Source: Albula goreensis
Taxonomy: Eukaryota; Chordata; Actinopteri; Albuliformes; Albulidae
Assembly (NCBI GenBank): GCA_022829145.1
Contig: CM040741.1
Location: 63,582,547 to 63,646,546 of the forward strand
Reading direction: 5' to 3'
Length of the DNA stretch: 64,000 nucleotides
Below are positions 12,740 through 26,563 of the stretch, one piece after another. The notes beneath the pieces were generated by a model that was not told where the DNA came from, did not search any database, and saw nothing but the letters and a program-made list of their open reading frames with translations. A program made the translations under genes and the position numbers. The first letter of the stretch is position 1, and each line of letters starts with the position of its first letter.

Positions 12740-12900
12740 TCTTCATTTTACTATAAAAGCACGGCTCATACAAACATGTCAATCTCCTGGCCGCAGTGGC
12801 GACAACGCCGCGACTTATTTTTACAGCGGGCGGGTTATGAGGCATGTATTTTAATGATGACTGAGTGAATGGGTGATAACACATATTAAAAAGGGCCCTC
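12740..12900. promoter_or_regulatory. Candidate cis-regulatory island
   Basis: Repeat-free segment with locally raised CpG (GCAGTGGCGACAACGCCGCG near 12,795) inside AT-rich DNA. A TATA-like CTATAAAAGC lies at 12,751. No exon or splice signal follows convincingly, so an enhancer-type conserved element is more likely than a promoter. This is inference only. Confidence 0.2.
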
Positions 12901-13916
12901 TGATCCCTTCTAGACAGATATAATGTTAAAAAAAACATGGTGGAGCTTAGGAATGAAAATTTAAATTAAATTAATTAAATTTACTGTCCATAATATACTA
13001 CAAACTCTGCAGCAAAAGGCATTGCCTTAATAAGAAAGAAGACTTTAGAGGTATATTTTGTATTTATATATTTGTCATATATTTTCACAACCTATTGTGT
13101 TATTTGGCATTATTCCCTGGATAATAACAGCTACACTAGTTCCTTCACACCTGTGAATTCAGCAGTATTGGAAATGGGATATGTGCCTGAAGCATAATAG
13201 GAAACAAAATGCGGGCAGTCTGTGTAAAAAAAAAGGTTGGAGGAGGGGGGTTTTCTTTGTTTTTGCCAAGAAATAGTCAGTCATTTATGCTGGAGCAGTG
13301 TGCAGTACAGATGAGAGCTCACTCTCTGTTGTGGCCTATGGAAGTATTCCTAATAAGGCTCTTACAATCATACTGTCAGCTTCTGATATTAATTCAATAT
13401 TGGGTTACTGACATCCTTCATAAAAATGTTTTTTGTCAAGAACACGTGGTGCCATGTGTGAAAACAGGCAAACTCACATACACAAACTCAATGGATCCAT
13501 ATAAGAACTGGGGCACTGTTGGTTGTAATTGTTAGTGGTCATTTGGTCTGCCAGAAACAGAGAAGAGCTGTCACATTCATAATCTGATCTATGTTTTGCA
13601 CCATTTGGGGAGATACTGTGTGATATCCTCAGACTGATAGTCTTTGACTCACATAGTTCTGTGTGGCACAACATGGTATTGTTTAAAAATTGTGCAAGCT
13701 ATTTGCTGGTGTTTATTTTTACAGCACAGTGTATTTGTACAACGGTATATACTTTGTCAAATGTAGGTGTTATACTAGAATTTTTCATGTAACTGTTTTT
13801 AGTCACTCAAATCCCAGTCATGTCTATAATTGGTATTCTTAAAAGTTGAACATTCTGCCGAGGCTGCAGGCCATATCTGACAACTTTAAAAAACTCATGT
13901 ACTTTGTTTTTCAGAA

Positions 13917-14115
13917 TAACTAAAGCTAATGCCTGAGAAAATTTTTCCCAGACAAACTGAATGCAATGTTTTGTTTTCCAAATTGCTTGTAGCTAATGCT
14001 AGTGATTAGTTGTCAAAATTATTTGAAGTTAATGCTACCGCTTGGATTTCTACATTACTTGAAGCCAACGCTAGCGCTATCATTTCCGAAATACATGAAG
14101 CTAATGCTAGTACTG
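13917..14115. repeat. 36-bp tandem repeat, 5-6 diverged units
   Basis: Units begin at about 13,917, 13,953, 13,989, 14,025, 14,061 and 14,097, each 36 bp apart. The most conserved part is GAAGCTAATGCTAG followed by a T/A-rich second half. The first two units are strongly decayed, the last four clearly alignable. The exact 36-bp spacing over diverged units shows an old array. Confidence 0.8.
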
Positions 14116-14159
14116 AATAGTGTTACGTCTGTTGGTACAATGCACCAGAATTAACGTGA

Positions 14160-14460
14160 TTTGGTTCCCAAATCACTGAAAGCGTTAAATCTCTAATGCG
14201 TTAAATACGCTCCTTGGTGAAAGACTCGGTAATGAGCGTACTGGACCCTTTGTCGCGCTGACAGTGAGATGCCTCTCTGGCAATTCCTCTCCTCCTGGCG
14301 CTCCTCTCGTGTCTGTGCATCTGGGCCTCTGGTTCTTGGCGTGACGGCGGGTTATTTCCTGTGGGATCAGTCCCCGGGGGATTCATTTCCTCCCGAATCT
14401 TGGCCAAAACGCGTCCCGGGAACGGACAGCGGAGTGGCAGATTGAGAGCCAGCTTTTGGT
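14160..14460. promoter_or_regulatory. Candidate CpG-rich regulatory island
   Basis: The stretch is clearly enriched in CpG (GCGTTAAATACGC near 14,198, ACGCGTCCCGGG near 14,409) and GC-rich compared with its surroundings, and is free of simple repeats although bordered by them. Its ORFs run on into CA repeats and do not resemble proteins. It may be a conserved regulatory element or a small unmethylated island. Confidence 0.25.
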
Positions 14461-14481
14461 GATGGGTGAAGAAGAAGCATG

Positions 14482-14912
14482 CATACACACAGACACACAC
14501 ACACACACACACACACACAGGCACACGCACATACACACACATACACATAAGCAAAAGCACGCACACACACACACACATGCACACACACACACACACACAT
14601 ATACACACGCATACACATGCACATGCACACACACACATATACACACACACATACACAAACTCTCACACTCACACACATACACACACACACAGGCACACGC
14701 ACGCACACACACGCACATGCACACACACATACACACACGCATACACATGCACATGCACACACACACATATACACACACACATACACAAACTCTCACACTC
14801 ACACACATACACACACACACACACAGGCACACGCACGCACACACACGCACATGCACACACACATACACACACGCATGCACATGCATGCACACACACACAT
14901 ACACACACAGCC
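14482..14912. repeat. CA-rich cryptic repeat with about 134-bp higher-order period
   Basis: Imperfect CA repeats are interrupted by CAT, CGC and AGG words. A composite block recurs: the words AGGCACACGCACGCAC at 14,691 and 14,825 are 134 bp apart, and the segment ATACACAAACTCTCACACTC at 14,651 and 14,781 is 130 bp apart. The 4-bp difference is due to two extra CA units. A partial third copy lies to the left, from about 14,519. Confidence 0.85.
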
Positions 14913-15156
14913 ATACATGTAACGCACACAGCTGCATGCGTTATCACACTGGTACATGCAATAGACACATACTCTTATAGCTGGATGTGCACATCCATAC
15001 TTGTACAAGCACAATTGCACAAAAGGCCATTAATATAATAAAAACTCATGCAGATACACTTGCACACACATTCATGAATACACACATGCAAAAACAGATG
15101 CACGTATACATGCACATATGAATGCAAACATGCAAACACATGATTGTGTAAACAAG

Positions 15157-17141
<1,985 letters not shown>

Positions 17142-17280
17142 GCCTGGAACCCCAGCAGCTACTGAATGCATTTACAGAAACTACATTATACCCCCCTCCG
17201 CCCATCCCATTAACAGTCAGTGACAGAATGAGAACATATTAGATTGATTTCAGTATTTAGACCCTTATTGGACCCTTGTC

Positions 17281-17490
17281 ATATTTTGTTATATTTTATA
17301 CATATGTATGAATTATAGCACAATACATTGCATAACAGAAATTATATATCTGTATGCAAATATAAATATAATATATATGTTGTACAATAATTTATTATCA
17401 TGGTTTAATAATTGGATGTTATAAATGACCACTATATCAAGACAGCCTGTTATTGAATATAAATATACGCCTTTTTCATTTTTGTGTGTT
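17281..17490 (+). repeat. Dispersed repeat B, copy 1
   Basis: Aligns in the same orientation with 24,232-24,492. Shared words include TTGCATAACAGAAATT, CTGTATGCAAATATAAATA, ATGGTTTAATAATTGGATGT and CCTGTTATTGAATATAAATA, over most of the block. This copy lacks about 50 bp present in copy 2 near 24,340-24,390. The family is not recognised; no coding capacity. Confidence 0.8.
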
Positions 17491-18575
17491 TTCTTAGCAG
17501 GCAGTTGTATCTAGGGCAGCCTACATGGCTTATAGTTTAGCCTTTTATGCCACTGGATGGCCACGGAAGCAATTCAGGTCAAATATAATGCTCAAGGGTA
17601 GAGCATCAGCAGAAAACCTCCAGCCTTCTGGTTATAATGAGCCAGTTGCCCGACCACCTGGATCGGACTGCTATGGATCAGCTGACAAAATACCAGCATC
17701 TCTTTTATTCTGAATACTCATATATGCATGAAGGAGTGTAGTGCTGGAGAGAGGCTGGCTTTTATATTTCCCTCCTAATTTTATCACTTGAGTTGGAACT
17801 GTGCTGGAGAACTGCAAGGTGCACATCTGTTCAAGTCAGGAACCTGCAGATGCTCCACTTATCAGGAGAGGGAACTAGAGAGCAATGCGATTTATGAGTT
17901 TAACTGACTTACCCCTAGTTGTTGTAATTTTCATAGTGTGAGGACACTGTTCCCTGGCCAATGCAGGCTACAGGAATTAGCTGGTTATAGCACAGCTGAG
18001 ACTCAAATTCCTGTCTGTGTGATGGACAGCTGCATCATAGACATGTTCCTTTACTTGTGCACCACCCAGAATCTCCACAGATGGGCTTTCAGTGGGGCAT
18101 AATCCGCTCAATCGCTCCATCAGAGGAGACTTGTAGGAGCGTGCTTACATGCCACACATCCACCTTGCTGATCTGTGGCAGAATTCCTCCACATTTCTGG
18201 GCCGCTGTCAACACATTCCTCACCAGGGCACTTCTTGCGGAGAGGAACGCTTTATTGTTCGCGTTGGGTTCATCTGAGCACCGAGAAGCAGCAGATATCT
18301 CACCCAGCCATGAGATTTATAGTTAAACACCTCAGTGTTTACACGGCTGATGTAGATTACCATCAGCCTGCTGGTCCCGCTGTTGAATCAGATCGGCTAT
18401 GGCTCGCAGAGGTTTCCCCTCCCCCTCCGCTTAATCATAGTTCCATAAATCATGCAACCCAATATAAAACACAAGTGTGATAAGAGCAGTATAAATAATT
18501 TAAAGAAGCAAGCCAATTTTCAATCATTATATTGTTGGAGGTTTGTTTCAAATTGCTGACATGTGCGCTACTTTA
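17491..18575. other. Gene-free unique-looking DNA
   Basis: No exon, RNA gene or repeat was recognised. Small ORFs at 18,057-18,480 overlap in two frames and lack coding character. Confidence 0.5.
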
Positions 18576-18650
18576 GGGTGGCTCAGCGGTTAGCACTGCA
18601 GCCTTACAGCAAGAAAGAGGGGTCCATGTTTAATGTTCACTATACCCAAG

Positions 18651-18742
<92 letters not shown>

Positions 18743-18868
18743 ATACGGGCGTGAGAGAGAGAGAGCACTTGTTGATTGCCTGGCCCTGTGATGGACTGAT
18801 GATCTGTCTGGGGTTTCTCCCCCCATCCTGATTCTGGGTGAAGTCAGTATAGATAATGGATACATAGT
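18576..18868 (+). mobile_element. tRNA-derived SINE relic carrying a GT array
   Basis: The start GGGTGGCTCAGCGGTTAGCA followed by CACTGCAGCCTTACAGCAAG is the tRNA-like head (A-box region) of a widespread fish SINE. The right part (TGTGATGGACTGATGATCTG, then GATAATGGATACATAG) matches the body and end of the same family, usually CTGCGATGGACTGGCGACCTG and GATAATGGATGGATG. The B-box area is damaged, the middle is deleted, and a 90-bp GT array sits between the two parts. The element is dead. Confidence 0.72.
18652..18741. repeat. (TG)45 microsatellite inside a SINE
   Basis: Pure TG dinucleotides. In intact members of this SINE family the same place carries a short GTGTGTG stretch, so the array most likely grew from it. 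Confidence 0.95.
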
Positions 18869-19194
18869 TTTATGTGTGTATAAATATATTAAATACAACC
18901 ACATGTGTATACACAAGGAAAGTAATATCTGAGATTGAAATATATACACACAATATCTTGCATTATACAAACATATATATCATATGTAAGTATATGCACA
19001 TTAAATAATATATTGTTTCTGTATGTTGTATATATTGTTCATATATGTTACGTTATTGTAACCTGTATATATATATGCATGTTTTCCAGCAAATGGAGGG
19101 GTGTAAAGTGAATGTGTGATGTGTGTCTGTGTGGGCGCGTATGAGTACACTGCATTTTCATGCATTTCCTCTGCTTTAATGAGCATCACTTAAT
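18869..19194. other. Gene-free AT-rich DNA with short TA runs
   Basis: AT-rich sequence with short TATATA-type words (about 18,945-19,075). Nothing else was recognised. Confidence 0.5.
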
Positions 19195-19400
19195 GATTTA
19201 TCACCGGCCGAGACGGGCGGCATGCCTTCAGCCTCTCACAGGGAAATAAATCACAAACTATCGCAGTGCCGGAGCTTTCCGCAGCCGCGTGCACAAACGA
19301 GCTGCGGATGAACATGGTTTAATTAAACGAGGTATCGCTGGCAGGCCTGAGGGACAGCCGATTCCGTCGCAGTGAATTGGAGGAAAGAGATCAGACACCA
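19195..19400. promoter_or_regulatory. Candidate CpG-rich cis-regulatory element
   Basis: About 16 CpG dinucleotides occur in roughly 180 bp, in sharp contrast to the surrounding AT-rich DNA. It includes the perfect 12-bp palindrome GTTTAATTAAAC at 19,317-19,328, a homeodomain-dimer-like site. No ORF of note and no simple repeat is present. A conserved developmental enhancer is a reasonable guess, not shown. Confidence 0.3.
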
Positions 19401-20984
19401 GAACGTCGGGGGTGACCTGGATATCCCAAACATCTCACCTGTAAACATGACTGGGCTCACTGATCACTATTTATACATACTTAATTTTTAATATGCATTA
19501 GTATCCCGTGTATCAGACATGCTTCTGTATATGTTATGAATAATACATGCTTTTTCCATAGAGTGAAACTGATGTTTTGCTGCCAAGTCTCTCTTGGAAA
19601 GGAGATTATTTCGTCAGTGAGACTAACACAGGTAAATAAAAGCAAGATTAAAACATGGATACAATATCACACATTCAACGAACCAACTGGGAGCAGCACA
19701 GATACCAAGCAGATGCAGTTTTGAGGACTTATCAATGTGGAGATTTGTTGATGAACTGTGGTCATAAACACTCAACTACATGACTAATGGCTGAAGCTCC
19801 TATATGTCATAATATTACACAAAGCTGAACCAATCATTTTGTTTTATTGAGGAGAGCAAATCATTTTTATTGGTTGAAACAAGTGGCCCAATCAATTTTG
19901 GAGTTCATGAACCTTGACTCCCACAATACCATGGGCACCTACAGCATAAATCAATAAAACACATTTTTTTCCCCATGTGTCACGAGAAAAATGAGTGAGT
20001 GAACGACTCCCCTGGCCGGTTCCATCAACGGCGTTACTGTTGTATCCACAATTTTAAAAATAGTGAAGGCTAGTTGCAATGGAAATGGGAAGCATAATTT
20101 TGTGGGGTCCACTCACATTGGGGCTAGTTTCACAGTGTTATTTGGATAGGGGAATTGATATTTTAAAAACAAGATCAGTGAGACCTTCTCATAAACATTA
20201 CAGGGTACAAAAACACAGAAAATAGATACTTGCCATGACGGGAAAATTGTGCGTTGCTGCTGTATGCCACAGTACGTTTTACAGGAACATACCCACACTC
20301 TGACAGGGTAGATACAGGCTTGTCTGAAAATAAGCAGATTATGCTTAAAATCCATAACAATTGTTCTGAAGGAGCTTGGGGTATAGGTGGGACTGTCCAA
20401 GGAAACTGGAACATTCTGGTCAGCCTTGTGTGACATGTTCCTTGTTCTCATTCACCGGGACACGGAATTATGGAAAATGAATCTCTTATCTGAGTTTTTG
20501 GGGATAGAAAAAACATCCTGCACACCCCGTTGTTGTCCCTCGCTGTGGCAATTTTCATTTTAGCTTTCTCTGTGGAAAAAAAAAGACGGTCACTCCATTA
20601 AATTACAGGAAATATTCCACTGTGGGTGGTTTCTCTTACGTGGGAACAGAGAGGGAGGAAGCCGCCCTGTGAATCTTTATTGTCAACAGCAGTTTCACTG
20701 CTCTCCTCTCTAATGTATTACTTTGTCCTTCAACTTTCGCTGTGTTTCAACACGCTTTTACAGTCTGTTCGCTCACTTGCCAAAAAGAGTCAACACAAAA
20801 AATGTTTTTCCAAATCTAAGACTTTTTCCTTCACTTTAGAGGGCACGGAAGGGGTTTATGTAGCTAAACTAATTTAATATTCTGCTGCAAAAAAACAGAG
20901 AAGGATCTTAAAAAGCCATCTTGAAATCAGGGTCCTGTGTGGGGGAAATCTCCCATTGTCCTTGGGTCCTTGAGTCGCCCCCTC
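19401..20984. other. Gene-free DNA
   Basis: No coding region is supported. ORFs at 20,113-20,451 (minus) and 20,626-20,877 (plus) have no recognisable domain and no splice context that convinces. Confidence 0.5.
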
Positions 20985-21095
20985 CAGCAGTGCAGTGTAA
21001 TGGTTAGACTCACAGTTAGAGGTCACAGGTTCAGTTAACAGGTGCAGCGGCTCCATTGTCCCCTTGAGCAAAGCTCCTAACCTGATTTAACTGAT
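20985..21095 (+). mobile_element. tRNA-derived SINE relic, head part
   Basis: GTAATGGTTAGACTCACAGT followed by GGTCACAGGTTCAGTTAACA resembles the A-box and B-box (GGTTCRANNCC) of a tRNA-derived fish SINE. The downstream words TCCCCTTGAGCAAAGCTCCT and AACCTG match the body of the same family (ACCCTTGAGCAAGGTACTTAACCTG as I recall it). A 3' tail of matching type lies 400 bp on at 21,499, suggesting an interrupted element. Confidence 0.6.
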
Positions 21096-21498
21096 AACTC
21101 ACTATGTCTGACCCCTGGAAGTGATGGAACTGACCTCCCGGATCGTTATTTCACACCTGTGTTCTGGTATATTTGTAAGGTGACGTGCATGTATACCTTA
21201 TGCGTAATGTGTGCAATGACTTATGTTTTGTTTTCCCATAGAGTGGAGCTGACTTTTCCTGCTGTAACCTTTGCTCATGAACCAGGCCTCTCTTGTGACA
21301 GGCATACACAGTATATAATAATATTTCATACAATATAATAATATCGTATTTACTAATCTTGTTTTTATGTAATAAATACAAATGCAGACACCATAAATAA
21401 ATGCAACAGTTATGCCCTCAGACAACCATGATGGTTTACCATGTTCTGTCTCTGTCAATATACAGCTGGATGGATGTCCTGTATTTTGGAAAAAAATA

Positions 21499-21545
21499 AA
21501 GTAAGCTACTTTGGATAAGAGTTTGTGATAAATGCTCATGAGTAA
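21499..21545 (+). mobile_element. SINE/LINE 3' tail fragment (UnaL2-like)
   Basis: GTAAGCTACTTTGGATAAGA followed by GTTTGTGATAAATGC is a diverged copy of the tail TGTAAGTCGCTTTGGATAAG-AGCGTCTGCTAAATG that fish SINEs share with L2/UnaL2-type LINEs, which provide the reverse transcriptase. It may belong to the head at 20,985. Confidence 0.6.
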
Positions 21546-22410
21546 CAGAGATGGAAGTGACACCTGCACTCAGGTGTTGCACCTGGGGGCGGACCTTCAT
21601 GTTTTCACCCCTCCCAGCCATTTCTGTGATGGATACTTAAGCATGGGTCATTAACAACACTTCAAACAAGATCATATTCATACACATGTAACTCATAATT
21701 ATGGTCAGTTTGTCTGTTATTTTGATGCATAAAACCGACAGCATTCGATGTGCTCGATGTGGAAAAAAGAGGCTGTTTCCTTGCTGCTGGATGATCGAAG
21801 AATTTGCATATTTTTCAAAGTACGGCTGAAATGTCATGAAATGTCTGGTTGTACTCTCCGCTGTGGACAGACTGTTTTTTCGCAGCCGTATCCTGGAGAT
21901 AACGTTCTCCCTCGCTTTAATCCAGAATTAGCTGATGCATAAAAATAAGGCTTTGTGCAAGGGCAAAATCTTGGCATTTCATCAGCGGTGTTAAAACGAT
22001 TTAAAAAAAAAAAAAAATCAGCAGTTTCAGTTTTATGGGTGGTCCAATTAAAACACAAATATCCTAATCTCCTCTAAGTAGGCAGGCAAGTCAGAGATGG
22101 TCACCAAACAGAACTGAGGCAGACGCACACACAAACAAACGGCTTTCTTTTAAAGGCACCGTCATTAAAATGAATGGGAACATTTTCAGAAATAACTTGC
22201 AATAATTCAGCTTTGAATGGAAAGAAATGTAGAGAAATGGTGGCGGGGTCGGGATTTATGACCAGAGAATCAATACAGGACACTGTTTTGCTACTGAGCG
22301 CGACACTGCCCCTGGAACGCCCACATCGGACAGTCTTTACATGGCTCCAGAACAGCTAGCTATCAGTTAACTATGCAGGGCTTTGCCCAGGCTTCATGGT
22401 TTGTATAGTT
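21546..22410. other. Gene-free DNA
   Basis: No gene or repeat family was recognised. An A-run lies near 22,003-22,016. Confidence 0.5.
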
Positions 22411-22792
22411 CAGTGGTCTCAATCTATTGCACTGGAGGGCCAAATGTAGGCTGGTTTTTACCCTAGCCTCTGAATTAGATAATTAATTCCTGTGTTTGCT
22501 AAATGAATCCTGTGCTTTGCTCATGCTGTATATTAAATAATATGAGCTATCTGCACAATCAGGGCTGTCTGGTATGGAAGGAGCTTCACTAGGGAAGGGC
22601 AGTCTTGTCTGAGAAAGGATGGGGGTACAGGCTTTTGTTCCAGCACAGTACTAAAACACCACTATTAAGCTATTCATGGTGTTAAATCAAGGCCTTAATT
22701 ACTTAGGTGTTTAAATCGGGTGTTTCGGAGCTGGGTTCTAAGAAATCCCTGCACCTGCACTGGCCTTTCTGGGATAAGACTGGAGACCATTG
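22411..22792. mobile_element. hAT-like MITE relic
   Basis: The left end CAGTGGTCTCAATC fits the CAGNGGTTCTCAA-type terminus of hAT transposons. The right end GACTGGAGACCATTG is its approximate inverted complement (CAATGGTCTCCAGTC). The 382 bp between have no coding capacity, as expected of a non-autonomous element. The 8-bp flanks do not match, so a target-site duplication is not visible and the element must be old. Confidence 0.5.
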
Positions 22793-24231
22793 TCCCTAAC
22801 AGTAGCTGAGATTAATGAAAAGGTTTATAGGTAACCCTTTAGCTAAGGTTCCCCGAGTTGCCCGGGAAACCAAAATGAACTTGACAGGCAGGTTATGAGC
22901 CCGAAGTTATACAGTCACAAAAAAATGGAGCCATTGTGAAAAAATTATTATGTAAATAGTAGATGTGTAACCAGTTAGAGGTCCACAAAAGCCAACTGAC
23001 TGCATCAGAGAAAGTTCTGGAAAGACAGAATTGCATTAGCCAAGGTCATAAACTTAACCATTTATTTTTCTGAAGGCATGTTTTTTTTTTTGTTGACACG
23101 TCATGTTCAGAGGGAGCAAAACAGGTGCGAAACGGCTCTGTTAATCGTCGGGGTAATGTATGTTGAAGATTCCTGTAGATTCCGCCTCCTCGTGACCCCA
23201 GGAAAACCAGCCGGCTTATTGTCGGAGCCCCTTCTGGTCCTGTTGCATCAGATTAGCGCTGAGACAAATCGCCAGGACCCCGGGGGCTGAACAACACGGT
23301 GTCTGTCTGTGGGCGCGCGTCTGAGGAGGGAGCCGTGCGTGACCGGGGCCGCGGAGGGGGGAAAGAAATCCCATTAATTGTGCTTTGGGGAATCGGCATT
23401 AGTTCTGTCCATTGCTCAGAAAACACGCCGGTCATGCGATGTAAACTCCTTCCTCCTTTTTTTTTTTTGCAGAATAAGCACAGCTTTTAGAGGATTAATG
23501 TTTTTTTTGCCACCCTTAATCCCATTTCCATCTGTATTCGTTATGGGTTTTAGTCACTTCTCAGTCTGGATTGGAGCTTCATTTGATTTACTGTAAAAAA
23601 CAGTTTAAGTGTCGGTTGAGGCCTCGACAATAGGTCTATGACCAGACTGATTGGGGTTAAAATGAAAGCAAGGAATGTTTATTTCCTAGAACATCAGCAT
23701 CAGTAATTTTTCAAACATTTTTCATTGGGTAAAACTAACATCACAGAAATGTAGCTAAATACTTCAAGATTGCTGAATTATTCAGCGCATAGATATAAAT
23801 TAAGTTAAATTAAACCGTAACTGATTGTAATGATCTGATACAGACTGTACATGACTATTGAAGCAGTCACTGGTGACAGCTGTTAAGCGAGGCATAATGG
23901 CGATGGTTGTGTTATGACACAACAGCTCTTGAACTGGAGGACAGGATGTCCATGCTGTTCCTAAACATTTAGACATCTTAGCTGACTCCTTCGTTTTCCC
24001 CCTCTTTCGATTTTTTCTTTCTGGGTCACTAGGCTTTTAAGGTACATCATGAAAGTCTAGCCTTAAGTGGCTTGTCTGTATCCCTGGATGATGTAAATAA
24101 GACATTGGCCTGTGGCAGACTGAAGCAATGTTTTCTCAAAAAAATAACCATCCCCAGTCAGTCTTCTTTATTTGTTATATGCATTTTAAGATATTAAAAA
24201 AGATACATAGGATCTAATATGCATATACATT
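22793..24231. other. Gene-free DNA with a CpG-richer part
   Basis: A segment at about 23,120-23,430 is CpG-richer (GTGGGCGCGCGTCTGAGGAG near 23,309; GGGGCCGCGGAGGG near 23,345) and is a weak candidate regulatory island. The remainder is AT-rich with T-runs at 23,081 and 23,459. Confidence 0.45.
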
Positions 24232-24492
24232 AATTATATTTTATACATATATATGAATTACACCACACTATATTGCATAACAGAAATTTTATTTCTGTAT
24301 GCAAATATAAATACAACATACATGTTATTCAACTGTACTTCAACCATATTTTATATTTGTACATTTTGCAGTCATAAATTAAGTGTCAATTATTATTATT
24401 ATGGTTTAATAATTGGATGTTATAACAGACCACTATATCAAGAGAGCCTGTTATTGAATATAAATATATTGCCTTTTTCATTATTGTGTGTT
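24232..24492 (+). repeat. Dispersed repeat B, copy 2
   Basis: Longer copy of the element at 17,281-17,490. Its right part can fold: ATAACAG near 24,422 is complementary to CTGTTAT near 24,449, a stem partly lost in copy 1. This could be the terminal hairpin of a small non-autonomous element, which is inference. Confidence 0.8.
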
Positions 24493-25453
<961 letters not shown>

Positions 25454-25637
25454 GCTACACAGAGCCAACTTTCATAAACATCCACAGAACAGGGAGGATA
25501 ACTCCCAGTTAGAATCCTGTTTGGTTGTGAGATAAAGTTACGATAGGAACCTTCCACGAAAAGTATTTAAACATTACAACTTTTTATTGGTTGAAACAAT
25601 ATTTGCCAATGCCAGGTGAAAGCATTACTCTTATCTT

Positions 25638-25690
25638 TGACTGTAAGTCACTCTGGATAAGAGGGTCTACTAAATACCTATAATGTAGTC
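25638..25690 (+). mobile_element. SINE/LINE 3' tail fragment (UnaL2-like)
   Basis: TGACTGTAAGTCACTCTGGA followed by TAAGAGGGTCTACTAAATAC is a recognisable copy of the tail shared by fish SINEs and L2/UnaL2 LINEs. No tRNA-like head is visible upstream, so this is a 5'-truncated insertion. Confidence 0.7.
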
Positions 25691-26340
25691 TGCCATGTAA
25701 TGATTCAGTCATACTGCTGATCAAAGGAGTGGTGTGTCCTTAGTGACAGGTGAATGCAGCATCATGAAACAACATTGGGAGGAGCTACAATTACATTTCA
25801 GTCTCATGCTTCAGCCAATCAAAAGGCTGTCTGTATCACAATGAAACACAATGATTGGTGAAAAATACAGGAGTGAATATGAGAGAATATGAGAGCTCCA
25901 CTTCTTGATGTAATGATACTTAATTCCCCCATTGCTAGTAATGACTAGCTGTTGACAACTGGTATCCAGTGGGCACCTGGCACTCTGAGGAAAGCGTATT
26001 AGGATGCAGGGGTAACCTGAGAAACCATGGCCAGCTTAAGCCCACCTGACCCGTGGAGCGAAGAAGCCAACTGTGCCCCAGGTCTGCTGGCTCCTGGTCA
26101 CAGTCAGTTAATGACAAAGCCTGGGAATGTATAAAGGGCCAGAGTTTTATTAAAAACAATTTCAGCTTCTTTTTGAATTCCAGTTTTTTTTTTTTTTTTT
26201 AAATAAACCTCCTGTTGCCAGTTTGGAGAGTGCAGACCTTTGCATAGACTCCTCTGATCCACACAATGTCAGGACTTCTATTCACTCTCTGCAAGGTCTC
26301 CTTCCAAAGACCTGACACGCTTCATGTGCAGCTTTGTTGG

Positions 26341-26563
26341 GGGCAGCCTGTAGTCTAGTGGCTAAGGTGCATGATTGGGACCTCTGCGGTTGGTGGCTAA
26401 AGCCCCAATCAAGCCACAGCAAGAACACCATGGCTGTTGGGCCCCTGAGCAAGGCCCTTAACCCCACATTGCTCCAAGGGGACTTGGCCCTTTGGTTAGC
26501 CTAATCAACTGTAAGTTGCTTTGGATAAAAGCATCAGCTAAATGACTGTAATGTAATGTAATG
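26341..26563 (+). mobile_element. tRNA-derived SINE, nearly full length
   Basis: This is the best-preserved mobile element of the window. The head GGGCAGCCTGTAGTCTAGTG plus GCTAAGG contains an A-box (TAGTCTAGTGG). A decayed B-box lies around 26,388-26,400. The body has GGCCCCTGAGCAAGGCCCTTAACCCC-type sequence split over 26,440-26,466. It ends with AACTGTAAGTTGCTTTGGAT plus AAAAGCATCAGCTAAATGAC and (TGTAA)n-like repeats, the UnaL2-type 3' tail. Such SINEs are mobilised in trans by L2-clade LINEs. The length of about 220 bp is typical. Confidence 0.85.

Noticed and set aside
12751-12760. Canonical TATA-like CTATAAAAGC
   Set aside because: No exon or donor follows in a suitable arrangement; such motifs are common by chance in AT-rich DNA.
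26341-26420. tRNA-like sequence considered as a tRNA gene
   Set aside because: The A-box fits but the B-box and acceptor stem do not, and the 3' UnaL2-type tail shows it is a SINE.
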